Positions 35,376 through 47,375 are shown, counted from the first letter of the stretch. The stretch: 64,000 nucleotides of DNA from Delphinus delphis (GCF_949987515.2 NC_082694.2:41109951-41173950); one strand, 5' to 3'. The notes: generated by a model not told the origin, from the letters alone. Translations and numbers: made by a program.

Positions 35376-36319
35376 ATGAAAAGACAGAAAAACACACGGC
35401 AGATGAAGGAGCAAGATAAAAACCCACCAGACCTAACAAATGAAGAGGAAACAGGCAGTCTCCCTGAAAAAAAATTCAGAATAATGATAGTAAGATGATC
35501 CAAAATCTTGGAAATAGAATAGAGAAAATGCAAGAAACATTTAACAAGGAACTAGAAGAACTAAAGATGAAACAAACAACAATGAACAACACAATAAATG
35601 AAATTAAAAATACTCTAGAAGGGATCAATAGCAGAATAACTGAGGCAGAAGAACAGATAAGTGACCTGGAAGATAAAATAGGGGAAATAACTACTGCAGA
35701 GCAGAATAAAGAAAAAAGAATGAAAAGAACTGAGGACAGTCTCAGAGACCTCTGGGACAACATTAAATGCACCAACATTCGAATTGTTGGGGTCCCAGAA
35801 GAAGAAGAGATAAAGAAAGGGACTGAGAAAATATTTAAAGAGATATTTTAAATATTTAAGAGATATTTAAATATTTAAGATATTTAAGAGATATTTAAAG
35901 TTGAAAACTTCCCTGATATGGAAAAGGAAATAGTTAATCAAGTCCAGGAAGCAAAGTGAGTCCCATACACGATAAATCCAAGGAGAAACACACCAAGACA
36001 CATATTAATCAAACTATCAAAAATTAAATACAAAGAAAACATATTAAAAGCAGCATGGGAAAAACAACAAATAACACACAAGGGAATCCCCATAAGGTTA
36101 ACAGCTGATCTTTCAGCAGAAACTCTGCAAGCCAGAAGGGAGTGTCAGGACATATTTGAAGTGATGAAGGAGAAAAACCTACAACCAAGATTGCTCTACA
36201 CAGCAAGGATCTCATTCAGACTTGATGGAGAAATTAAAACCTTTACAGACAAGCAAAAGCTGAGACAGTTCAGCACCACCAAACCAGCTATACAACAAAT
36301 GCTAAAGGAACTTCTCTAG
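35376..36319 (+). pseudogene. L1 ORF1 (RNA-binding chaperone), broken
   Basis: ORF1p is the trimeric RNA-binding protein of L1 particles. The start ATG at 35,376 opens MKRQKNTRQMKEQDKNPPDL. The frame ends after IMIVR (stop near 35,496) and resumes in another frame at 35,495 with a coiled-coil-like stretch rich in Glu and Lys, then the RRM start NIRIVGVPEEEE. An AT-rich expansion at 35,838-35,895 adds a stop and breaks the RRM. The C-terminal domain resumes near 35,900 (GIPIRLTADLSAETLQARRE) and ends at TAG 36,317-36,319. A further in-frame TGA sits near 35,957. The protein cannot be made whole. Confidence 0.88.
35838..35895 (+). repeat. AT-rich tandem expansion inside L1 ORF1
   Basis: A unit like ATATTTAAGAG / ATATTTAA is repeated about five times where the family has a single copy of the sequence around KIFKEI. 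It looks like replication slippage after insertion. Confidence 0.85.
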
Positions 36320-36376
36320 GCAAGAAACACAAGAGAAGGAAAGACCTACAATAACAAACCCAAAACAATTAAGAAA

Positions 36377-37072
36377 ATGGGAATAGGAACATACATATTG
36401 ATAATTACCTTAAATGTAAATGGATTAAATGCTCCCACCAAAACACACAGACTGGCTGAATGGATACAAAAACAAGACCTGTATATATGCTGTCTACAAG
36501 AGACCCACTTCAGACCTAGGGACACATACACACGGAAAGTGAGGGGATGGAAAAACATATTTCATGCAAATGGAAATCAGAAGAAAGCTGGAGTAGCAAT
36601 TCTCATATCAGACAAAAGAGACTTTAAAATAAAGAATATTACAAGAGACAAAGAAGGACACTACATAATGATCAAGGGATCGATCCAAGAAGAAGATAAA
36701 ACAATTGTAAATATTTATGCACCCAACATAGTAGCACCTCAATACATAAGGCAAATGCTAACAGCCATAAAAGGGGAAATCGACAGTAACACAATCATAG
36801 TAGGGGACTTTAACACCCCACTTTCACCAATGGACAGATCATCCAAAATGAAAATAAATAAGGAAACACAAGCTTTAAATGATACATTAAACAAGATGGA
36901 CTTAATTGATATTTATAGGACATTCCATCCAAAAACAACAGAATACACATTTTTCTCAAGTGCTCATGGAACATTCTCCAGGATAGATCATATTTCGGTC
37001 ACAAATCTAGCCTTGGTAAATTTAAGAAAATTGAAATCATATCAAGTACCTTTTCCAACCACAACGCTATGA
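36377..37072 (+). pseudogene. L1 ORF2, endonuclease domain, frameshifted
   Basis: The N-terminal domain of ORF2p is an AP-type endonuclease that nicks target DNA. The ATG at 36,377 starts it. Conserved blocks are visible: LNVNGLNAP (metal-site Asn), CCLQETH (catalytic Glu), NIYAPN, IIVGDFNTPL (Asp and Asn) and SRIDHI. A one-base loss near 36,991 shifts the frame and leads to a stop at 37,070-37,072. In the shifted frame the final motif, normally SDH, reads SNH (about 37,055-37,063), so a catalytic Asp is also lost. Confidence 0.92.
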
Positions 37073-38031
37073 GACTAGATATCAATTACAGGAAAAGATC
37101 TGTAAAAAATACAAACACATGGAGGCTAAACAATACATTACTTAATAACGAAGTGATCACTGAACAAAACAAAGAGGAAATCAAAAAATACCTACCTAGA
37201 AACAAATGACAATGGAGACATGACAACCCAAAACCTATGGGATGCAGCAAAAGCAGTTCTAAGAGGGAAGTTTATAGCAATACAATCCTACCTTAAGAAA
37301 CAGGAAACATCTCAAATAAACAACCTACCCTTGCACCTAAAGCAATTAGAGAAAGAAGAACTAAAAAACCCCAAAATTAGCAGAAGGAAAGAAATCATAA
37401 AGATCAGGTTAGAAATAAATGCAAAAGAAATGAAGGAAACGATAGCAAAGATCAATAAAACTAAAAGCTGGTTCTTTGAGAAGATAAACCAAATTGATAA
37501 ACCATTAGCCAGACTCATTATGAAAAAAAGGGAGAAGACTCAAATCAATAGAATTAGAAATGAAAAGGAGAAGTAACAATTGACACTGCAGAAATACAAA
37601 GGATCATGAGAGATTACTACAAGCAAATATATGCCAATAGAATGGACAACCTGGAAGAAATGGATAAATTCTTAGAAATGCACAACCTGCCGAGAATGAA
37701 CCAGGAAGAAATAGAAAATATGAACAGACCAATCACAAGCACTGAAACTGAAACTGTGATTAAAAATCTTCCAACAAACAAAAGCCCAGGACCAGATGGC
37801 TTCACAGGAAAATTCTATCAAATATTTAGAGAAGAGCTAACACCTATCCTTCTCAAACTCTTCCAAAATATAGCAGAGGGAGGAACACTCCCAAACTCAT
37901 TCTATGAGGCCACCATATCTCTGATATCAAAACCAGACAAGGATGTCACAAAGAAAGAAAACTACAGGCCAATATCACTGATGAACATAGATGCAAAAAC
38001 CCTCAACAAAATACTAGCAAACAGAATCTAA
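37073..38031 (+). pseudogene. L1 ORF2, linker and start of reverse transcriptase, broken
   Basis: The endonuclease tail continues as AMRLDINYRK until a TGA near 37,207. Frame 37,220-37,576 carries NLWDAAKAVLRGKFIAIQSY, and frame 37,606-38,031 carries [18 protein letters not shown] and [20 protein letters not shown], the start of the RT fingers. A missing A near 37,563 explains the stop at 37,576. The stop at 38,029-38,031 (TAA after ILANRI) is most simply a C-to-T change of a Gln codon. Confidence 0.9.
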
Positions 38032-39281
38032 CAGCATATTAAAAGGATCATACACCATGATCAAGTGAGGTTTTTCCCAGGAATGCAAGGATTCTTCAGT
38101 ATACGCAAATCAATCAACGTGATACACCATATTAACAAATTGAAGGAGAAAAACCATATGATCATCTCAGTAGATGCAGAGAAAGCTTTTGACAAAATTC
38201 AACACACATTTATGACAAAAACCCTCCAGAAACTAGGCATAGAGGGAACTTTCCTCAACATAATAAAGGCCATATATCACAAACACACAGCCAACATCGT
38301 CCTCAATGTGAAAAACTGAAACCATTTCCACTAAGATCAGGAACAAGACAAGGTTGCCCACTCTCACCACTCTTATTCAACATAGTTTTGGAAGTTTTAG
38401 CCACAGCAATTAGAGAAGAAAAAGAAATAAAAGGAATCCAAATCAGAAAAGAAGAAGTAAAGCTGTCACTGTTTGCAGATGACATGAAACTATACATAGA
38501 GAATCCTAAAGAGGCTACCAGAAAACTACTAGAACTAATCAATGAATTTGGTACAGTAGCAGGATACAAAATTAATGCACAGAAATCTCTGGCATTCTTA
38601 TACACTAATGATGAAAAATCTGAAAGTGAAATTAAGAAAACACTTCCATTTACCATTGCAACAAAAAGAATAAAATATCTAGGAATAAACCTACCTAAGG
38701 AGATAAAAGACCTGTATGCAGAAAATTATAAGACACTGATGAAAGAAATTAAAGATGATAGAAATAGATGGAGAGATATACCATGTTCTTGGATTGGAAG
38801 AATCAACATTGTGAAAATGAGTCTACTACCCAAAGCAATCTACAGATTCAATGCAATCCCTATCAAACTACCACTGGCATTTTTCATAGAACTAAAACAA
38901 AAACTTTCACAATTTGTATGGAAACACAAAAGACCCCGAATAGCCAAAGCAATCTTGAGAACGAAAAACGGAGCTGGAGGAATCAGGCTCCCTGACTTCA
39001 GACTACACTACAAAGCTACAGTAATCAAGACAGTATGGAACTGGCACAAAAACAGAAATATAGATCAATGGAACAGGATAGAAAGCCCAGAGATAAACCC
39101 ACGCCCATATGGTCACCTTATCTTTGATAAAGGAGGCAAGAATATACAGTGGAGAAAAGACAGCCTCTTCAATAAGTGGTGCTGGGAAAACTGGACAGGT
39201 ACATGTAAAAGTATGAAATTAGAACACTCCCTAATGCCATACACAAAAATAAACTCAAAATGGATTAAGGACCTATTGTAA
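38032..39281 (+). pseudogene. L1 ORF2, reverse transcriptase core and thumb, frameshifted
   Basis: Reverse transcriptase primes on nicked DNA and copies L1 [19 protein letters not shown] (about 38,160-38,209) is motif A. One G is missing near 38,305, which shifts the frame and ends the upstream ORF at 38,319. [17 protein letters not shown] is readable just after that. The FADD catalytic motif is intact at 38,472-38,483. The thumb follows, then [20 protein letters not shown] and [21 protein letters not shown] base loss near 39,277 ends the frame at 39,281. Confidence 0.93.
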
Positions 39282-40132
39282 GGCCAGACACTATCAAACT
39301 CTTAGAGGAAAACATAGGCAGAACACTCTATGACATAAATCACAGCAATATCCTTTTGGACCCACCTCCTAGAGAAATGGAAATAAAAACAAAAATAAAC
39401 AAATGGGACCTAATGAGACTTCAAAGCTTTTGCACAGCAAAGGAAATCATGAACAAGACCAAAAGACAACCTTCAGAATGGGAGAAAATATTTGCAAATG
39501 AAGCAACTGACAAAGGATTAATCTCCAAAATTTACAAGCAGCTCATGCAGCTCAATAACAAGAAAACAAAAAATCCAATCCAAAAATGGGCAGAAGACCT
39601 AAACAGACATTTCTCCAAAGAAGATACACAGATTGCCAACAAACACATGAAAGAATGTTCAACATCATTAATTATTAGGGAAATGCAAACCAAAACTACA
39701 ATGAGATATCATCTCACACCGGTCAGAATGGCCAACATCAAAAAATCTAGAAACAATAAATGCTGGAGAGGGTGTGGAGAAAAGGGAACACTCTTGCACT
39801 GTTGGTGGGAATGTAAATTGATACAGCCACTATGGAGAACAGTATGGAGGTTCCTTAAAAAACTACAAATAGAACTACCATACGACCCAGCAATCCCACT
39901 ACTGGGCATAAACCCTGAGAAAACCATAATTCAAAAAGAGTCATGTACCAAAATGTTCATTGCAGCTCTACTTACAATAGCCAGGACATGGAAGCAACCT
40001 AAGTGTCCATCAGCAGATGAATGGATAAAGAAGATGTGGCACATATATACAATGGAATATTACTCAGCCATAAAAAGAAACGAAATTGAGTTATTTGTAG
40101 TGAGGTGGATGGACCTAGAGTCTGTCCTATAG
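39282..40132 (+). pseudogene. L1 ORF2, Cys-rich C-terminal domain
   Basis: The frame resumes with [20 protein letters not shown] and runs open to TAG at 40,130-40,132. The C-terminal Cys/His region is present: [20 protein letters not shown] and [20 protein letters not shown]. In the protein this domain binds RNA. The piece is separated from the RT frame by a frameshift. Confidence 0.92.
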
Positions 40133-40579
40133 AGTGAAGTAAGTCAGAAAGAGAAAAACAAATACCATATGCTAACACATATATATGGAATCTAAGAATA
40201 AAAACAAAAAATGTCATGAAGAACCTAGGGCTAAGACGGGAATAAAGACACAGACCTACTAGAGAATGGACTTGAGGATATAGGGAGGGGGAAGGGTAAG
40301 CTGTGACAAAGTGAGAGAGTGGCATGGACATATATACACTACCAAACGTAAAATAGATAGCTAGTTGGAAGCAGCCAATTAGCACAGGGAGATCAGGTAG
40401 GTGGTTTGTGACCACCTAGAGGGGTGGGATAGGGAGCGTGGGAGGGAAGGAGACACAAGAGGATAGAGATATGGGAACATATGTATATGTATAACTGATT
40501 CACTTTATTATAAAGCAGAAACTAACACACCATCGTAAAGCAATTATACTCCAATCAAGATGTTAAAAAAAAAAAAAAA
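40133..40579 (+). other. L1 3' UTR, altered polyadenylation signal, A tail
   Basis: The 3' UTR includes a short G-rich stretch (about 40,277-40,298) and a GAGGGAAGGAG segment (40,440-40,452). Just before the tail the sequence reads CCAATCAAGATGTT. Related elements have CCAATAAAGATGTT, so the AATAAA signal appears changed to AATCAA at 40,553-40,558. The A tail is 40,565-40,580, where the last A may belong to the target duplication. Confidence 0.8.
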
Positions 40580-40597
40580 AGAAACGATAGAAATAGG

Positions 40598-41139
40598 CAC
40601 CAGGTAAAAATGTAGCTGAGAGGGACTCCTCAGGAGAGCTGGGGAGGGTACACTTTTCAAATCCCATCAAAGTTTTTTATCCAAGTTGCCGAATTATCAC
40701 CCCAAGGTTAGAGAGAAATTGAGAGATGGGGAGATATTTCTCAACACTCAAACATCAATTACAAAAAGAAAGGAAATAAAACAAGAGAAGCACACCTAAG
40801 AATTTCTGCCTAGTTCTGAATCTCAGGAAGTATGCCTCTGAGCCCTTCATATCCACATACTTGATGGCGGCATCTGCCCATGAGTATCTGGGCTTTTATG
40901 GCCAGAGAGAAGGGCCCGGGCCAGGGAGGATGCACTGTGGGCCCGGGTACACACATACCCTCTTCTCTACCAGCCCGGACAGACCAGCCTCACCACCAAC
41001 TCCCGTCTCATTCGTATTCTCAGCCCTCACAAGCTCCTTTTCTGTCTTAATCAGCTCTGATCTGCTTTTAGCAGACAATAATAGGAATAAAGAGCAGCAT
41101 AGATTTTTGGCATGTGTATGCTTTTTTCCCCCGTAATCT
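40598..41139. other. unassigned sequence after the L1
   Basis: No gene or repeat was recognised. GGGCCCGGG words occur at 40,912-40,919 and 40,938-40,946. Confidence 0.45.
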
Positions 41140-41145
41140 TCTCTC

Positions 41146-41166
41146 CAAAAAAAAAAAAAAAAAAAA
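41146..41166. repeat. poly(A) tract
   Basis: About 21 A residues with no recognisable retroposon attached. Confidence 0.8.
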
Positions 41167-41199
41167 GTCTTCTCTCTTTTACAGGCTTCTATTGTTTTA

Positions 41200-42050
41200 G
41201 AAAAGAAAAAAAAAATTACAGCAGGAAGAACTGTGACCATAACAGACGACATCTCCTTATAGCGAAGCTGCATATTTCATTATCGGCAGGACCTATCTTA
41301 ATTTACGGTAGACATTGCTGGGCTTGCATTTTATGTTAAAATAATGGAAATGCTTCCTTATGAAACCTGTAATGAAAAACATAAATAGTATATCTTTTCA
41401 TGATTAACACTGACTAATTCTACTGGTGCTGAGTAGCATGTGCTGAAGAGATGGATTATCTCTGAAACATAATTTTACTAAGCACTGCTATGTAATTTGT
41501 TCAGCATTTAGTAATAAGTATGTCTAATAAAATATGAAAAAAATATTTAGAAAATGAACCATAATTTTAATATAATTTTAATTAATGGGAGTGCAATTGC
41601 AGTGGTTTAAATTACATTCCCAGTGGTAAGAAGCCTTTCAAACCTAATTTGTAAGCCAAGATGGTGGCTCTAATGACTGGCAGCAAAGTTTCTTCAACAG
41701 ATTTCATGGGGCATGATCCAAAGATAATAGGTTCTCAGCCCAATGACAATCCAATTACAATGCCAATCAAAGCCAACTTCATGCACTCTAATTATCAGAT
41801 TTAGCTGTCAGCTCAAATACAAACAGAACACTTTTATTTAAATAAAAATTTAATTTAGGAAAAAAAAAAAGACGACTTCATGTGTGATTTATTGAGACTG
41901 CCAGAGCAATCTAACTTATTTCCCTGGTAATATAATAAAATCAGTCTTGTATTTAAAAAAAAAAAAAAGAAAACTTTTTCTCCCCCACCCATTCTCCTGT
42001 ATCTGCTACGTTATATTATTAAGAGTTAATTTAAGCAAAAAAGCATAACC
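41200..42050. other. repeat-free block, candidate conserved enhancer
   Basis: No repeat was recognised. The segment is AT-rich with clustered homeodomain-type cores (TTTTAATTAATGG at about 41,577, CCAATTACAATG at about 41,750, CTCTAATTATCAG at about 41,787), a TCF/LEF-like CAATCAAAG at about 41,765, and a CTGTCA (MEIS/TALE type) at about 41,806. Only short A runs interrupt it. This is an inference from composition, not from conservation data. Confidence 0.35.
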
Positions 42051-42530
42051 TAACATGGCAGCAGATATTTGCCAACTAGAAGTAGGTTAAATAGAGTATC
42101 AAGGTTTCAGTGAGACAACATTCCAAGTGAATAAATGACCAAACCTAATTAGTTTTTACTAGTCATCAGGAGAAATCGTGTTTCAACTAAAATCTACTTA
42201 CATAGGCCTGAAGCTCCAGACATTGGCTTTCTCTTCATTGAATCATGTTAGAAACATGGGCAGGGCAGAAAAAAAGGTAAGGCAAACAAGACCCCCATTA
42301 AAATGAATTTAAGACATCTGATATTCAAATCACAAGGAGTAATAATCTAGAGCATCAGTAATGGGTAGCAATCGCTCCCCACCGCAGCCCAGTACTGGAT
42401 CTCAGCTCTTGTTATAGGTTTCCCATTAGGATGAAGAGTGACGAGCATCTCTTGGCAGTCCCAACTAATAAAAACGTTGTGTGAGCCACGAGTGTAATTG
42501 TACACTTTCCAGTAACCCCATTTAAAAAAC
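42051..42530. other. unassigned sequence
   Basis: Nothing recognised. Confidence 0.45.
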
Positions 42531-42762
42531 AGCAGGAAGGGGCTTCCCTGGTGGCGCAGTGGTTGAGAGTCCGCCTGCCGATGCAGGGGACGCGGGTTTG
42601 TGACCCGGTCCGGGAGGATCCCACATGCCGCGGAGCGGCTGGGCCTGTGAGCCATGGCCGCTGAGCCTGCGCGTCCGGAGCCTGTGCTCCGCAACGGGAG
42701 TGGCCACGGCAGTGAGAGGCCCGCGTACAGCAAAAAAAAAAAAAAAAAAAAAAAGCAGGAAG
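42531..42762 (+). mobile_element. CHR-2-type SINE with target-site duplication
   Basis: A complete forward copy from 42,540 with an A tail of about 23 nt. The short duplication AGCAGGAAG at 42,531-42,539 and 42,754-42,762 is perfect. Box B is altered to GGTTTGTGACC. Confidence 0.95.
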
Positions 42763-43941
42763 AACCAGAAAATTAACTTTGGTAATATATTTTACCTAAC
42801 CCAGTATATCTAAAATATTATCATTTCAACAGCTAATCAATATTTTTAAAATTATTAACGAGAAGTCTTACATTTCTTTGTCAGAGGAAGCCTTCAAAAT
42901 CAGTGTGTATTTTACAGTGCCAGCACACCTCAATTCAGTCACATTTCATGTGTCCAATGGCCACATGTGGTTAGTGGCCACTGCACTGGGTAATGCAGTC
43001 TCAGAGTCTGGCCCAAAGGGTAGGCAAAGAAGCAACTGCCTTGGAGGTTTCATTGTATGATTCCAAAGACCATACCCCCCGGGGAAAAAAATTGTTTGTT
43101 TGTTTACTGGTTTCTGAAGAACCGAAAATCGCCTCCAGTTTTTTATTTTCTTAGGGCTGGATGGATGTGCTTCCAAAGAAAAACAAACCAACAAACAAAA
43201 ACACATTATAGGGAGAAAGTTTGGGGAGATTTTTTTCTTTTCCAAAATGTGACTAGTGAACATGTAATAATAATGTTACACAATCTTTTTATAATATAGA
43301 CTTGCAGAAAATTAAGACATGCGTGGGGGTCTTTGAAAGGAAGGCAAGGGTATAACATGAGGACAGCAGTAATGGTGAGGTGCAGGGGACCATGGTCAAG
43401 CTTTGCCTCCACAAGCTTTCTTCTAAGTGTGTGATTACAGATGGAAGTGTCTCAAAACCCTCTTCTAGGATCTCCCTTGTTCAGCTAGGGGTGCTCTGAA
43501 GGCCCACAGTCAAGGACGTATGTGCCCATAATGACACTCTCCCAGACCTCTTCCCATCCTTACTCCTGAGGCCAAGATGGTATCCTGAATACCCACCTCC
43601 ACACTTCCTAAATTCTTCTCCGGTTTAAAAGGCACTTAAAATTTCCACACCTACCACATAGTATTATACAAGAATCACAGCAGGTTAAAACAAAGAGTTA
43701 ATTTGTTTCATCTTACATACTTGGAGTTGGGAGTCACTTGAATTGCACAGGCAAAGAGATGTAAACATATGCAAATCAGGGTTTCTCCAGGTAAATTGAG
43801 TGGGGAAAAAAAAAGCCTTATAGTAGTAGTAATACTCAGGGATTTTGTGGTGTTTAAAAAGAAATTATTTCCTTCCTTCAATTCCAAATGTGAGTAGCTT
43901 TCTCAGTCCTGTCTGAATGAAACCAAAAGTTACCAGACTTT
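42763..43941. other. unassigned sequence
   Basis: No gene or repeat family was recognised. Small (GTTT)n and (CAAA)n runs occur at 43,094-43,105 and 43,182-43,200. Confidence 0.45.
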
Positions 43942-44178
43942 AAAGAACAATGGGGCTTCCCTGGTGGCGCAGTGGTTGAGAGTCCGCCTGCCGATGCAGG
44001 GGACATGGGTTCGTGCCCCGGTCCGGGAGGATCCCACATGCCGCGGAGCGGCTGGGCCCGTGAGCCATGGCCGCTGAGCCTGCGCGTCTGGAGCCTGTGC
44101 TCTGCAACGGGAGAGGCCAGGACAGTGAGAGGCCCGCATACCACAAAAAAAAAAAAAAAAAAAAAAAAAAGAACAATG
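43942..44178 (+). mobile_element. CHR-2-type SINE with target-site duplication
   Basis: A complete forward copy starting at 43,953 with an A tail of about 25 nt. The 11-bp duplication AAAGAACAATG is at 43,942-43,952 and 44,168-44,178. It lies only 1.2 kb from the copy at 42.5 kb in the same orientation and is very similar to it. Confidence 0.95.
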
Positions 44179-45964
44179 ATTTTTTTAAAAGATTGAACCA
44201 GATTTTAGTCAGGTTGAGATCATGCTATATTTAAGCTTTAATCATTGCATCTTAAATACAACTCTTCCAGGAAAAACTAAAAACTTCCTTACCAGAGGAC
44301 AAAGGAGTTCTCCAAATAAATCTTAGCTTTAGATCTGACAATAACATAATTAAAAGTGCTTCTAAGAACAGAAAGAGTAATAGTACACTGAAGAAATGTG
44401 AAGGGGACAGAGAGCAAAAAAAACACAGAGCTCTTGCTTATTATTTTCAATAATAGTAATATATATTATGGTACTTTTGCATGTATTATCCCACTCTACT
44501 TCCAGAATCAATCCATAGCCTTGTCACCGTTGACTTTGTTCTTACAGCAATGCTGAGGCAGCAGAACCAGTTTTATCATCCCCCGTTTGGATATGACTTC
44601 TTAAGTTCTAGCTCTTGTGTGTAATGTCTTTCTCCACATAAAGAACAAATCTAGCCACTTTCTGGATAAGTGCACCTGATGAGACCAAAGACACCTCACT
44701 CTCACATGTCTATGTCAAGCACAATTATTCTCATAAAACCTGTCCTTTGGGTGTGCCTTTCAGTCCATGGCATCTGTCATCTCATTTGGCAAACAGAACA
44801 CCAAGTAATACTCAAACCCTCTCTCTTTCCCAATTTTACCTTCAACAGGCACCAAGTTATATGCAGATACCTTTAAAAAGATCAGATCCCAATCCTTCAC
44901 AGTAACAGAGAGAGAGAATCACCACTAGTGAAGGCTATCTGGAACTCACAGCCTCCCACTCATATCCTGAGACTCATCTTACCCTGGGGAACTCATGCTA
45001 ATGACTGTTACCAAGGCCATGCACAGGGGTTCCCATTGCATGGTTTAGCCCAACATGGATACACAACTTTTTCTTCAATTCCCCAAAGCCCAGCTGAGAC
45101 AAAGTGAAAACAAGATTCCACTAAGCAAAGATAAAAGAAAGGAAATAAATACAAGAATAACAAGCAACTAAATAGTCTAATGTATGAGATAGGGCTCAGT
45201 CAATTTTAGTGTGGAGCCCTCTGGGGATGGCTGGTGCTTCCTAACTCCCAAATTGCAGCCAGCAGTAGACGGTCCTCCCCATCACTGAAAAGTGTACCCA
45301 AAATCCCCAGCACTGTTGCCTCCCATAAAGGGCTGACCTGAAAGAAAGAGATCTGAAAGAGATCAGCCTCCTTCTAGCCTGGTTGTAATCCTTCCCATGA
45401 ACTTCATCTCCCTACATGATGGCCTCAACTTCCCAAATGTCCGTTAGGGAGACCACCTCAGCCTCCAATACTCACGGAGGCCTGGGATTACTTTACAATC
45501 TCAGAAGAACTCAGCAATCAAAATCCAACACTATAAATCTAACACAGGACTTGTACATATGCGGTGGCAGGAGGTCTGTTCTTCACCCAAGTCCAGCATT
45601 TTCAAAATGTCTCTCAACTCTGTCCTTTCCTCTACCCGCCCTCCCAAAGTCGGTCATTGCTATTTTCTTTCATAATAAGGTCTATGAGGTTTTTAAAAAT
45701 GATAAATGTTAATTCATGTTCATGTTAAGAAATCGGCAAAATAATCAGAAATCCAAAGACAAAACCAGAAGTCATCCATATTCCTATGATGTCCACCATG
45801 TCTTATCTGAATGCGTGTAGTGGTCCATCAGTTCTTCCAGATTCCAGCCTCTCCCCACTCCAGTGCAGCCGCTGCCTTACATTCACTTCACATGCATGAA
45901 ACATAGTTTAATTCAGCAAAAACTTTTACTGATTAGCTCACATCACTGAAAAAGATTCAGATCT
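44179..45964. other. unassigned sequence, 1.8 kb
   Basis: No convincing repeat or gene. A possible MIR remnant lies around 44,430-44,580 but is too diverged to call. Confidence 0.4.
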
Positions 45965-46320
45965 TTTCACAGAGATCATAGTTATTTTACTCTCCTGCTT
46001 GAAAACCTACGGCTCCCCCACTGCCTTTGGAATACACTCCAAACACCTCAGAGAAACACCTCAGCTCCTTTTCAACAGACGTTGTCGGATGAGCTGCCCA
46101 CACCGCCATGCCCTCATGCATCCATACATCTTGTCCTACAGCGACAGTGCACACACTGCAATTCTTCCAGGCATGCCTCTGCTCTTGTAGACATCATTTC
46201 CTCTACCTGAATCTCCATCTCCTACACATGCACACACACCGCCACCAGCACCACCGCCATACCATCACCGCCCAGGGAAGACAGCAAGCACTCAAGAAAT
46301 ACATGTTCAATAAAATGAAT
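45965..46320 (+). mobile_element. L2 LINE fragment
   Basis: CTCTCCTGCTTGAAAACCTA, CTGCCTTTGGAATACACTCC, AAACACCTCAG and TTCCTCTACCTGAATCTCCA follow the L2 3' region in order, with heavy divergence. A (CACCAC)n-like tract interrupts it at 46,232-46,270. Confidence 0.65.
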
Positions 46321-47375
46321 AAAATATTACATTGTACTGGGTTCACCTGAGATCAAGAGATTTAAATGTGTACGAAGCACTTCGAATTTAAAATGGCCAT
46401 TTGAGGAGGACAGGGTAAGATTGGAACAAATTGTTTTTTAAGTTATATTCACAAAGACTCTTTTAACATCATGTACAACAGGTGAAGTGCCTCTTCGAGG
46501 ATGTGAGGTGGAAGGGAGGCCATGGTCTCTTGTTTGGATTGGAAGAGCTGGTTGGAGGAGTGCCATAATTATGCCAATATGTTTGCCTGGAGGAGGTGGG
46601 ATTTCAGAAACCCACGGCCTAAACAGAGTGCTTTTGGCAGAGAGTACCAGGAGGCTACTCCAGGCAAAAATGGATGCTGGGCAGAAAAGTTTAGGTAAAA
46701 CTGGTATTTGGGGTAGAATCGTCAAAGATGCCCGTAAAGACCGGGGAGGAGAGACTGGGGCATGAACGGGCTCGGAGACTGTTCAAAGAACCTGCTACTT
46801 TAAGACTTTCTGCAACTTGGTAGGAACATCTTAGATGTCTTGCTAGGAAAACAACAACAACAGCAACTTTTCATTCGGTGTTACGTCCTGCAATTGCACA
46901 ATTGTCTTAAACTAATCCAACACTTCGGCCGTGCCTTACTTCACTACATCTCTGGCTTTGCTCTGGCCCTTCCCTCGCGACTCATTCTCTACCCTCCCAG
47001 TACCTTCATTCTCCAGCTTTGTGGTCTCCTTGGGCAGCTGACCCTCTGTTTCATCTTCCAGTGGCATCTCACCTCCTCTCTCCTGGCTTGGCGCTGCTAA
47101 CACTGACTCCCGCTGACTCTCTGGGATTCTAATCTTCCTTCCCTGGCTTGGTGCCGGGGCCCTCTGTCTTACTGTACTCCGTGGGGTAGTTGAGAAGTTA
47201 TAAGTAGGAATTCTAAGGCCATTCCCACCCTCATTGTCCAGCCTCCTGAAGACAAGCGTGAGTCAATGGAAAACTTCAAGGAAAAGTTTGAAAACCTAAG
47301 TCTTAATATGAAGCACGGGACACGCACGGGACCTATCGCATAAGTACTTTCAAAAACAGGTTTTAGGAAGGAGAT
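46321..47375. other. unassigned sequence
   Basis: Nothing recognised. A CAA-rich run lies at 46,851-46,866. Confidence 0.45.

Larger units (their letters stand above)
33493..40597 (+). mobile_element. full-length inactivated L1 with target-site duplication
   Basis: The element occupies 33,511-40,579 (about 7.07 kb). Flanks AGAAACACTAGAAACAGG (33,493-33,510) and AGAAACGATAGAAATAGG (40,580-40,597) are an 18-bp target duplication differing at three positions. In order it has a CpG-rich 5' UTR (33,511-35,375), ORF1 (35,376-36,319), a 57-bp spacer, ORF2 (36,377-40,132), a 3' UTR and an A tail of 16-17 nt. A complete 5' end is unusual among L1 copies. ORF1 and ORF2 are both broken, so it cannot move on its own. 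The sequence is of the cetartiodactyl L1 type and far better preserved than the minus-strand L1 relics in the first 9 kb. Confidence 0.96.

Noticed and set aside
36377..40132. Active retrotransposon polyprotein
   Set aside because: At least four frameshifts and one stop interrupt ORF2, so it is only a relic.
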